A stretch of DNA of 64,000 bases from Dactylonectria macrodidyma (lineage: Eukaryota > Ascomycota > Sordariomycetes > Hypocreales > Nectriaceae). The stretch spans positions 1,550,001 to 1,614,000 of the forward strand of contig JAGMUV010000007.1 of assembly GCA_020744425.1 (NCBI GenBank), given 5' to 3'. The stretch's first letter is position 1; each line of letters begins with the position of its first letter. Of the stretch, positions 22,660 through 33,400 are shown one piece after another. The position numbers and the translations under genes are program-made. Under the pieces are notes generated by a model. The model was not told where the DNA came from. It did no database searches and worked only from the letters and a program-made list of their open reading frames with translations.

Positions 22660-23512
22660 GGAGATGGGAATGGCAAAATGGTTTCGGATTGGCGTCGTTC
22701 ACTGTTCTCCATGTTCCCTGATTTTTCTATCCGACATATTGTGTTTCATCATCCTTCGTGAAGCACAAGGTGCTTTTCGCGGAGGCAGCAGCTGCGTGCA
22801 AAGGATAACCTACTAGAACTTAATAATCGACTGTACTTCCACTGAACCATCACCTTATTCGAGTCTGACAGCTGGGAAAACTGTTAGTCCCCACCTTGTC
22901 TGCAGCTTTTCGAGGTATCATCATTTCCCGTCTGATGCCTAATATTGTTAAAGTCTATGCCACTCCCGCTTGGTTCCTTCAGCACACGCTGCAGAGAACG
23001 CAACCCACCCTGCAGGGATGGGACATCCCTCGTGTGATCGTCAGATGGCTAACTATTCTCATAACATCAAACTGCTTGGTTCTGCGTCTTCTAACTGCTT
23101 GCACTGCTTGATCTTTTCATCTTCGATATTGGAGAACGTGGTGCAACATGCGCACATTGCACTTCCGTAGTACTCCTCAAACCAAGTCCTGGCACTCAGA
23201 TCTAAACAACTATTGTGTTGTGTCGCGTCCACTCTAAGCTTCACTGCTGGTAATGTATTGCCTTATTTATGTAGATTTCCACCTACCTTTATCTCTAGGT
23301 GGTTGAATTCAATTCGTTGGTCTGATCTGGAAGGTTCGTCCTAGTTACACTACGTTGTGCGCGTCTGCAGTTCTCGCTTTTTATCTAGTTCTAGTAAGCT
23401 GGACATAATTCTGCTGGGTATCATATTTACAGCTCCTTCCAATATCCGTGGCATCTTTTGCCCAGGCTCAGTCATTCCCTAATAAACCTGACCCCTTGCT
23501 CCAGGCCATATT
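22660..23512. terminator. Convergent 3' regions of ecm33 and the SPF45-like gene
   Basis: Both neighbouring genes end towards this 853 bp stretch. It is AT-rich with no reading frame of interest. I see no RNA gene. Confidence 0.45.
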
Positions 23513-25074
23513 TTAGCTGTAAATGCCTCTTTCAAATTTATCGGTGTCATAGAACTTCGGCACAATGGTATTTCCATTGAAGACTCTCCCATCTAGTTCG
23601 TTCACTGCCTTGAGATATGTGAGTGATCTGTATGTAGGAACCGGGTCGCCAAAACTTACTCGCAGAGCAGAGACTTGGTTTGTGAACTTGATAAAGACCT
23701 GGCGATTGCCTGGCTCGATATATAGTCTTTCCACACGCCCGTACTGCCGTGTTGTCAGTCCCAGTCATGATTGAGGCAGATATGGAATGGGGCTGTACCT
23801 TCTCACCACACTCCTCTCCGATCTCCTGCCCAAGACCGTCTGCGATCTCGACCTCAAGATCAGGCAAATTCTCGAGCATGTTCTGTAGGACAATAACTTC
23901 ACTCATTGTGCCAAACTTGCCAGTGTTCCCCTCCTTACGGTCCCCGCCGACGATCTTGCCCTTGCTTCCAGGCTCAGCCCAGCCCCCACCATCTGCATCG
24001 GCCTTCTTGCGCCGCTTCTCGACCTGCACTCGCAGAGGGTTGATGATACCCGTCTCATCGGCGCCAAGCCCAGTGCCTTTGGTCCAGCCGTACTTGCTCA
24101 TAAGGCGGTGAGCGAAACCGGCCTGACCAGGGCGTGTTGACCGTGCTTCATGATCGACGCCTGCGGGGGTGCCTCCGATCGTGGGAGGTGGGGAGTATGG
24201 CTCTTCATCATCGTCGCCTTTGATCTCATCCGGTTGTGTATATCGAATGGGGGCGCGGGATATCGTGGCAGAGCTGGAGGGCGGCGCGGGAGGTACTGGA
24301 GCAGCTTGGCCATGAGACATAGAGACTCGATTGCAGAAAGCTTCCTCACCAGTACTGTCGGGTGGAGGAGGGGGAGCTGGTAGTGAAGTTGGCGGAGGGG
24401 GTACGAAGGAGTACGATGGCGGGGGAGCGAATTGACCTGACATTGGGTGTTAGAGTGATAATCGCATAGGGAAGGCCTGGAAACTGACTTGATGCGACAT
24501 GTCTGGTGTCGCCGTCTTCATCCTCAGAGGAATCGCTCTCGTCGCGCTTCCTTCGATGTTGGTAGAGCAAAGCTTTCCATTCTCTCACTTCGTTTACTTT
24601 CTCGTCACTTCGTAAAAACTCTTCTACATTCGTTGGCCGTGCTGGGTCATAAAGTTCTTCCCAATCGGTTTCCAAGTGCATTTGCTGCTGCTTCTTCTTT
24701 TTCTTGCGCCCGCCACGCTGGCGCTGCTCGACCGCTCCGTACTGCCACTGATCATCTTCTGTTGCTGCCCAGTCGGCGAGTGTGCTTTTAGGTGGCGCAG
24801 GGGCTGTAGGTGCGGCTGCAGTTGGCTTGGTGCCTGCAAATTTTGGAAATGAGGGCTTTGGCTTGGACTGCTTCGTCTGCGGACGGCGGATGGGCTGGAA
24901 ACGGAGGGCAGGGTCGACAGGCTTTTTAGCAGAGGGTTCTGCAGAGGTGGTTTCGGCCTGATTGTAGAGGACTGGAGCGGAGGAGATGGTTGCGGAGGAA
25001 GATGAATCGTTGGGGTCGAGGAGGTTTTCGTAAAGTGACAGTCCTCCCCGGGGAGGTGGTGGAGGAGCTGCCAT
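23513..25074 (-). CDS. SPF45-type splicing factor (G-patch plus C-terminal UHM/RRM)
   Basis: Four exons: 25074-24489, 24436-23799, 23743-23660 and 23608-23513, giving 467 aa. The second-to-last exon boundaries come from GTACAG and GGCAG; the last intron (about 51 bp) has no in-frame stop and length divisible by three, but removing it restores the UHM order VSALR-AVNELDGRVF. Exact ends there may be off by one base. The N-terminus MAAPPPPPRGGLSLYENL resembles SPF45 starts. A G-patch (FAHRLMSKYGWTKGTGLG) lies near residues 255-300, and the C-terminal UHM carries EIGEECGEKYGRVERLYI and ends FYDTDKFERG, as in human SPF45 and plant DRT111. It should bind ULM peptides of SF1/U2AF/SF3b at 3' splice sites. 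Divergent from dbp5. Confidence 0.9.
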
Positions 25075-25524
25075 GCTGACAGAATTGAGGCGATGGAGCG
25101 CCTTCAAGTTATACCTACCTTACCTACCTATAGTAACCCGCACTAGGTCTATCTAGGTAAGGCAAATACCGTGTGCTGGGAAGTAGAACTGAGGAAACAA
25201 GGTCACAAGGTTGTTCGCATGGCCTAACTCGAGGCTCAGTTGACCAACATCAGTTGGCATGGATGCAAGCAGCAGGTATGGAAGCAAGCAGCATGGAAGC
25301 GCGCTCCTTCCTAGTGTCCTGCCTGGGAAAGCAGATGCGCCGGATAAACAGCGGGACTGGCAGCGGTTGCACCCTTGTAGCTTCCCCAGCTGCCTGCAGG
25401 TGCCCCTCCAATTGAACCCCGCCAAAACTCCAAGAAAGCTTTCCAAGTTCGCCGTCACCTGTTTACGCCTAAACACACCTCCTTCACCTCCCACCTCCCA
25501 CCTTTACGGACGAGCTCCTTCAAA
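25075..25524. promoter_or_regulatory. Bidirectional promoter between the SPF45-like gene and dbp5
   Basis: A 450 bp divergent spacer. At 25111-25133 it carries a double ACCTACCT element (ATACCTACCTTACCTACC), and 25149-25160 has the reverse-orientation CTAGGTAAGG. Similar elements occur elsewhere in this window in intergenic DNA. The last about 90 bp before the dbp5 ATG are C/T-rich, as is usual for fungal leaders. Confidence 0.5.
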
Positions 25525-27155
25525 ATGGCTGACCTCGCAAGCCGCATTACCAAGCCCAACGAGGACGCCGTTGAGACTCCCGCTGAGACTCCCGCTGAGA
25601 CTCCAGCTGCGCCTCCCGCTGAAGACGCCGCCCCGGCCCAAGTCGATGGTGCTCTCGAGGAACTCGGTGGCTCTGGCCTCCAGGAGCCTGAATGGGATGT
25701 CGAGGTTTCCCTAAGCGAGCTCCAGAACAACGAAGCTACACCTTTCCACTCTGCTACCACCTGGCAGGACCTCAATCTGTAGGCGAAGTCCTTCCTAAAT
25801 CTAACTCTCGCTAACCAAGGCCTCACCAGCCCTGAGCCTATCCTTAAGGGCCTTCTTGCCTTGAACTTTCTGAAGCCCTCAAAGGTTCAGGGTAAGTCCC
25901 TGCCTTTGATCTTGAGCAACCCCCCAAGAAATATGTTGGCGCAGTCCCAGTCCGGTACTGGTAAGACGGCGGCCTTCGTCACAGCCATTCTGTCCCGAGT
26001 CGACTTCACCAACCCCAACCAGCCCCAGGCCCTTGCTCTGGCTCCTAGCCGAGAGCTTGCTCGACAGATTGAAGGTGTAATCAACGCTATTGGCCGATTC
26101 GTTGAGGATCTGAGAGTAGCTGCCGCGATCCCGGGCGCTCTTCCCCGTGGCGAAGCCATCAGATATCCAGTCATCGTTGGAACACCAGGTACAGTTATGG
26201 ACGTCATTCGACGCCGACAACTTGACGTGTCGAAACTGAAAATCCTGGTTCTGGACGAGGCCGATAATATGCTTGACCAGCAGGGTCTAGGCGACCAGTG
26301 CTTGCGAGTCAAGAAGTGAGTGCCAATTGAAAGCTCCATTACTAAGTGTGCTAACTTGCTTTCCAGCATGTTGCCCAAAGATATCCAGGTCCTTCTCTTC
26401 TCTGCTACTTTCCCCGAGAAGGTTATGCAATATGCAGGAAAGTTCGCGCCCAACGCACACAGCCTGAAGCTGAACCGCAGTGAGCTCACAGTCAAGGGCA
26501 TTTCTCAGATGTTCATCGATTGCCCCGACGACAACATCAAATACGATGTCCTGTGCAAGCTCTACGGTCTGATGACAATTGGACAGTCGGTTATCTTTGT
26601 CAAAGTAAGATTGATGATGGGCTTCATTTCCCTGTACCTTCCCTGACTTGACTACAGACCCGCGAGAGCGCCAATGAGATCCAACGACGCATGACTGCAG
26701 ATGGCCACAAGGTCTCAGCCCTCCACGCAGCCTTCGATGGCAACGAGCGTGATGAACTGCTGTCAAAGTTCCGCAGGGGAGAAAACAAGGTGCTGATTGC
26801 AACTAACGTCCTGGCCCGCGGCATCGACGTTTCAAGTGTGTCAATGGTCATCAACTACGACATCCCAATGAAGGGACGGGGTGACAGTGAGCCTGATGCC
26901 GAGACATACCTCCACCGCATCGGCAGAACTGGTCGTTTTGGCCGCGTTGGCGTCAGCATCAGCTTTGTTTACGATAAGAAAAGCTTTGAAGCTCTCAGCA
27001 ACATTGCTCAAGGCTTCGGAATCGACTTGGTTAGACTGGACATCGACGACTGGGATGAGGCTGAGGAACGTGTCAAGGAAGTTATCAAGAAGAACAGAGC
27101 GCAAGCTGCGTATGCGCCCAGTGCTACCGAACCCAAACAGAATGCGGCTGCTTAG
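25525..27155 (+). CDS. dbp5: DEAD-box RNA helicase Dbp5 (nuclear mRNA export)
   Basis: Four exons: 25525-25778, 25830-26315, 26367-26604 and 26658-27155, giving 491 aa. Introns are 51, 51 and 53 bp. In the first intron the nearer CAAG acceptor would give a stop, so ACCAG is used. Motifs in order: the Dbp5-specific N-terminal [12 protein letters not shown]-motif region [14 protein letters not shown], Walker A SQSGTGKT (about residue 122), PSRELA, GTPG, DEAD (LDEADNML), [15 protein letters not shown] and [11 protein letters not shown]. Dbp5 works at the cytoplasmic face of the nuclear pore with Gle1 and inositol hexakisphosphate to strip export factors from mRNA. The N-terminal tail has an ETPA tandem repeat of three copies, which is not part of the helicase core. 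Confidence 0.97.
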
Positions 27156-30100
27156 AAATGGCCAGAGTTTGGGAACATGCCAGGGTTCTGGCGTGCGCCA
27201 GGGGCTGCAATTGGGAAGTTTTACTCGCAGTAATTATTATAATAGGGCGAGCAGTGTTTACGGGGTGGGCAGCTGGAGCGAGCATGAGCATGGCTCATGC
27301 AGAAGAGCTCGGGGGATGACTCGCTTAACTGAAGGAATCTGTTGAAACATGACAGGTGAGATACCAAGAAACAATGACCAAGAAAAGCCGCGGTTTGCTT
27401 CAAAGCTTGAGATTCTATGCAGGTGATTGTTCCTAGCTTCCGTTCCGGGAAGCCTGACAACCTGGCACACAACCCCCCTGGATGCATCTGCACCGCATTT
27501 GCGTCGTCCGACTAGTAGGCTGATCAGATTCCCTGGCGCCAAGTGCGGTTCTATCACAACACTGGTGAAACTACCTCATCTATATAGGCCATCAAATTGA
27601 CGATTAGCCCTACTTGACCAGTTGGAAGGCATAATATGGCAACCCAGAGACGTCAGGCTGGAATAAGATGGAATGGTTTGGCATCTTTTTACCAGGAACA
27701 TCCAAGTTCACCTGTGTTAGTTTCATGGAGTGCGTACAGCAATGACGAGACTAGCCACGGCCTAATTGGCCATCTGCTCCGGACATAGGCATGTAAGTAA
27801 CATGCTAGGTACTGCCATTATGTACAGCCGATTTGTGGTAGGGTGGGATGTTTTGCTGTGTGGGACCCGACACTTCGTATTGAGATGCTACGTAGGATCA
27901 ACCATGTCAACGATGGCGATGGTGCTTCCTCGTGGGTGGCCATGGATGCTTCATTTACATCATACTTACATGCACTATTGACTGGGCTCGTTCCTACCTG
28001 GGTAGGTAGTGCTAGCGCTGGTTTTTTTTCCCCTTAGGCAAGGCTGTCTCCATGTGCAGACAACGGGCGCTTGTATAAGTGCCATTTATTTCCAAAGAGG
28101 TTGGTGTCGCGCAAGCTTGCCAACCTCCACCGTCAGCTCACCGCCTAGAAAGCACGTTGTCGTGCGACAACAGCCCCCTTCCGATGGCGAACAGTGACAA
28201 GTCGCAAGATTTGTTCCTCAGACCAAAGATAACGGGCGACAAAAGATGCCGTCGAGGGTCGGCGGCGGCCGATGACCGAAGACCGATGGATGGCAATGAT
28301 GGGTACAGATGCGTGGGAGCGCAGACTGGATGGGGGCAAAATCCCACGATCAGCAACAAATGAAGGACCCCGGTTAACAACCCGCTGCAGTGGGCCGTCC
28401 GACCTTGCGCAACGCCGTGGGATCCCCGCCACGAGACGGAAAAATCTAGGAAATCTACGTCTTGCTTGGACCGTTGCATTGATGCTAACAAACGGGAGGA
28501 CCCCTCGAGACAAGGGCCCATCCCAACCTCGCGGCATCATGACTGCCCAAGAAGCTGACAGGTCAATATCGATTGTTCATGCCAGCCCTTGCTCGGTGAC
28601 CTGGGCAGCGCCGTATGGTCCTCTCTCACATGGGCTCCCAAAGGCGGAGGGCTATCACCTCAACGCTTGCGATAGACGTGCTACGTAGTAGATGGGGACA
28701 AAGACGGAGACGAAGACGGATATTGATGAGACTAATGATTGACAATGCCGGTTGGCAAAACATGACTCCACAGAGGCAAATGGAAGACCAGCTCGGCCCA
28801 ATGCCCGAAGGCTCCCGACTGTCGAGATGCATGATGGATCAGCCGGGAGAAGCTTCAGAGGCTTGCCACGTTGCACATCCGGGGAAACAAAACCACTCAG
28901 TTGCAGCAGCGCAGCAGCACCATCCAGCCAACTCGGGAGGTTTTTACTCGCCCTGGCGTTGGTTAGCAAGACCCGTAGCGGGGACAGCACTGCAGCACTG
29001 CAGTACTGCAGGTCGAAGGGTGAGGCCGGCAGCCGGGAGGCCTGGGAGTGGTCCGTCTTGAATGTCGAAGTGTGCTGTGCATGGGGATGGTGTTGCGGAG
29101 ACATGTTGGGGTCTATCATGAGCAAAACAGCAGCATCACCAGCGTCAATTGGAATGGGTCGTGGACAACCGACAGTGCATCTTATCAACGAGAAGATTTG
29201 GGTCCTCAGGCTTGCGGAAACGGCAAGGTCTGAGTGGCCATGAAGGCACTGGGAGATGACCAACTGGGCCATATTACAGCACATAAGTGAGCACAATACA
29301 GCACACCTCACTGAGCATAGCGCAGCAGAGCACCTCGCAGTACAACGCAGCACAGGGCATCGCGGCAGCACATGTCGTCGTCGACCATCACCACCCAATC
29401 TTTTGGGTGAGGCTTCCCGGCCACCCTGTCCGACGCTCGGAGGCCAGACATGCGTTGCATCTAGTCAGTGTGGTTGAGTTGCAACACAATGCATTGTACA
29501 ATGTACAATACAATACGGGCTTGACCTAAACGTCATGCAGGTTCGACTACTACCCGTCCCGTCCGGCTACGTGCTGTCTGGTTGGGCCGCGATGTGCCTC
29601 ATGCATGCTCGACTGGCTGGATGAAGTCTTGCACGCAGGCTGGCTGCACCCAATGCACCCACTGTAGGTAGGTACCTCGGGTGGTATTAGGCTGATGGAA
29701 TCTGGCTGGCTGATCTGGTCCCAGTTGTCCACCCCCCTTCTGAGCCCAATTGACCCAGCGACGTGGCGCCAGTGCTGCTGGCCGTTTTGCGTGGGCCAAT
29801 TGGGCATGGGCACGATGTTCAGGACTCTACTTGGGCCGTGGGCTTTGGGCTGTCGTCACCCATCAAGCGAGGCGAGCAGGGGACTTGCTTGACGACTGGC
29901 TTGACTGGTACTGGGCGTCTGTCCGTCTCCCTGTCTGCCTTAGCCTGTCGGGCCTACATGCTTTTTTTTCATAACATCGTTGAGTTGTTGTGACAGACCG
30001 GACCCATTCGCACCCACGCAGAAAATAGGTAAGGTAGGTACAGTACACGGACCCAAGCCCGCCAAGTCATCCCAACCGCCCTGTGTGCCCAGTGGGAAAG

Positions 30101-30499
30101 TTCAACCTCTACAGTCGAGACTCGAAGTCACCCTTCCATCAATGACCTCTCCCGGCCTCCCACCCGTTCGCCCGTTATGATCCGAGCCCTGCATCTCACA
30201 CATTGTCGATAACGTCCAATCCATTTGTCTCGTTTTTCGCACCCATACCCATTCCCGTTTTTGCCGTTGCTGCGCTGTCGGACCGCGTGATACCCCCATC
30301 CCATCCCGCCTTCGTACCGTACCTCCCACCCCCATCACCAATTCGTCGTGCGTTTGACAGCATTCAGGGCCCGAGAGATCTAACGTTCCGCTTGGCGGAC
30401 CTACTGCAGCTACCCGATCGCCTGACTGGCGCATCTGCAAGCAGCAAGAGATAATAGACACGCTCCCCCAGAAATCCTGGGGACGTTTTTTTTTTCGTG
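27156..30499. other. 3.3 kb gene-poor stretch upstream of the giant gene
   Basis: The start is the dbp5 3' UTR and the end should be the promoter and leader of the giant gene. No coding gene is supported. It holds AGCACA-type imperfect repeats at about 29275-29370, a 12-bp perfect palindrome (cattgtacaatg, 29492-29503) followed by further tgtacaat copies, and ACCTACC/GGTAGG elements at about 27993-28009 (as an inverted repeat), 29664-29676 and 30027-30043. The frame at 28655-29398 (minus) is Cys-rich only because it reads across the AGCACA repeats. Confidence 0.4.
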
Positions 30500-33400
30500 A
30501 TGTCAGGAGACAGCGAAGCGCAAGTATGAGTCCCAGTCATGGCATCGACTACTGTCCATATAGGACTAATTTTGATTGGTCCCATGTGCAGGTCTCCGAC
30601 TTTTCAAATGTTCGATTTACCACGGGAGAAGATTCAGATGCGGAAGAGGATGCTGCCGCTGCAGGTGAGTTGAACCAACATTTGGAGTCACGGCACTTTT
30701 TACTGAGTCTCTCAAATAGGTGGTGAGTGGAGTCATGAGCCGCTCATGAGAGTGCCCCCAGCGGCACCAGAGCCTCCAGCGGCGTCAGGCAAGAAGGAGA
30801 AGGAGAAGGAAAAGAAGAAGAAGAAGAAGTCAAAAAAGAAGAAGGACAAGGCAGAATCATTACTGCCCGCGTCTGTACCGTCGCCTCCAGCTGAGAAGGA
30901 AGAGAGAGCGGGGGACGAGGCGGAGTCCCCCAAGGACGAGACACCTAAAGCCGAGGAGGCGCCCCCAACCACAGACAAGGACGCCGCCGAGGAAACGCCT
31001 ACTGAAGAGCCAAAACCTGCCGATGGAGAGGAACCCGCCACAGAAGCGACGCCTGCCCCAGAAGATCCCACCGCCACAGAGCAGCCCGCCACAGAAGAGC
31101 CAGCCGCAGAAGAGAAACCTGCACCAGATGAGCCCACCATCACAGAGGAGAAGTCTACCTCAGAAGAACCCGCAAACACTGATGAAAAGTCTGTCACAAA
31201 AGAGACGTCCAAAGAATCAACAGCCGATGACGATTCACCTCCCGCGGAGGAGCCGCCTCCCGGGGAAGAGAAACCCGCGGAAGAGCCGCCCGCTGAGCCA
31301 CCATCACCCCCCAAGGAAGTGGCCTTTGCAGAGGAAGAGTCACCAGCCAAGGAGGAGAAATCTGAAAAGGAGGATGAGGATTTGTCCGCTTCTACATCAA
31401 AGTCCAAGAAGAAGAAAAAGGACAAGAAGAAGGACAAGAAAGAAAAGGAAAAGACTGCTAAATCCACAAAGTCCAAAAGCAAGTCGAACTCATCAGTGGC
31501 GGAAAAGGCCGAAGATTCGCAGCCTGTCCCTCCGGCCGCTGAACCCGAATCGGAGTCCCCCGCCGAGGCTCAGAAAGAAGAAGTGCCCAAGGCTCCTGAG
31601 ACGGAGGCTGAAAGCAAACCAGCGGATGATGTCCCTCCCCCTCCCCCTCCCTCAGACGAAACAACATCAGCAGAGAACTCAAATCCCGCAGAAGAGTCTG
31701 CTACAACACTGCAGCAGGATGTGCCTGCCGAAGAGGCCCCTGTGGTAACTTCACCTCCAGTTGAGGAGAAAGGCACTGCAGAAGAAGACAAACCCTCAGG
31801 TGATGACAAAGCCGAGGACCCCGTGAAAACTGACAAGCCAAATGAGGAGGTGAGGCTTACTGAGTCAGAGGACAAGTCTGCCGAATCAGATGTCAAAACT
31901 GCTGAGTCAGAAAAGCCGGCTGAGACAGAGGTCAAGCCTGCTAAAGCAGAGGACACACCTGTTGAGGATGAGAAGTCCGTCGACGCAGATGGCAAGCCTG
32001 TTGAAGCAGAGGACACGCCTGCCGAATCAAGAAGCCCTGTTAAAGCAGAGGACATACCTGCTGAAGATGAGAAGTCAGCTGAGGCAGAGGGCAAGCCTGC
32101 CGAAGTAGAGGAGAAGCCTGCTGAAGAGGTGAAGCCTATTGAAGCAGAAGACAAACCTTCTGAAGCAGAGGAGAAGCCTGTTGAAGCAGATGACAAGTCC
32201 GCTGAAGCAGACGATAAACCTGCCGAAGTTGATAACAAGCCTGCTGAAGTTGATAACAAGCCTGTTGACGTGGAGAAGCCAACTGATTTAGAGACGTCTA
32301 CTGAGTCAAAGGACAAGCCTGCGGAGGAGGGCAAGTCATTTGAAGTTGAGGAGAAGGCCATCGAAATGGGAAAACACGACGACGCTGCGCCTCCTGCTGA
32401 TGACGGAAACTCTCCCGAGGACGTCTCTGCTGAGAAAGCCAAGTCTACTAAAACTACACCTCATGCAGATGAGGAGAAAGTCAAGACAGTCCCTCCTGCA
32501 CAAGACGCCGAAGAACCCCTATCTGAACAGAGGAAAGTTGCTGAACCCTCGCCTCCTTTCGACGAGCCAACACCAACCGAGGAGAAGAAGCCTGCTGCTA
32601 CTGCGAATGCGGCTGAAGAGGCCGCTGCAAAGGAAGCCACCGCAATCGCCGCTGAAGAAGCCGAGCTAGCAATCCTAACCGAAAAGAAGAAGAAGGCGGA
32701 GGCGGAGTCAAAGTCGAGGTCAAAGAAGTCAAAGGGGAAGGCAAAGAAGACTTCTAAGTTCAGTGACAAGGATGCTGCACGTTTCGACTTTCTGACTAAG
32801 AACGCGGAGAAACGAGCCGCCGCTAAGGCTGAGGCTGAGGCGAAAGCTGCTGCTAAGGAGGCAGAGGAGGTAGTTGCCGCCGCAGAGTCGGCAGCAAGTG
32901 AAGAGGTGGTCGACGAGTCTACCACTCTTGCTGATGAGCATAAGGTTGTGCCCGAAGAGAAACCCATTGATGATGGGAAGACGCCCGAAGCAACTCATGC
33001 TGAGGTCGCCGATGCCTCCATGGACGAACCCGACTCCACCGAACCCCCTGTCAAGGAGCTTGAGGTAGCTTCCAAGCCAGCTGAAGAGCTCGAAGCTGAG
33101 GAGACACCTGCCGAAGGCTCGTCTCTAGAAGTGGCTGAAGAGTCCAAGAAAGACGATGCAAAGGAATTCGAGCCCAGGGTAGCCAAAGAGGAGATCGTCG
33201 TCGAGGAAGCGAAGCCTGTTCCTCCAGAATCCGAAGAAGAGCCACCTGCAGAGTCCAGCACAGCACCTGAACCAGCCAAGGATGCTGAACCTGATGTTGA
33301 TGAAGCCTCAAAGCCCCAGGACGATGACAAATCAGATGCACCTACCTCGGCTGAGGAGTCTGTGACGGCAGGCAAAGAGCTGAAGGAAGACCAGCCTCAG

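Noticed and set aside
28655..29398. Cys-rich 247-residue frame on the minus strand.
   Set aside because: The cysteines come from reading AGCACA repeats backwards; no signal peptide, no conserved spacing.
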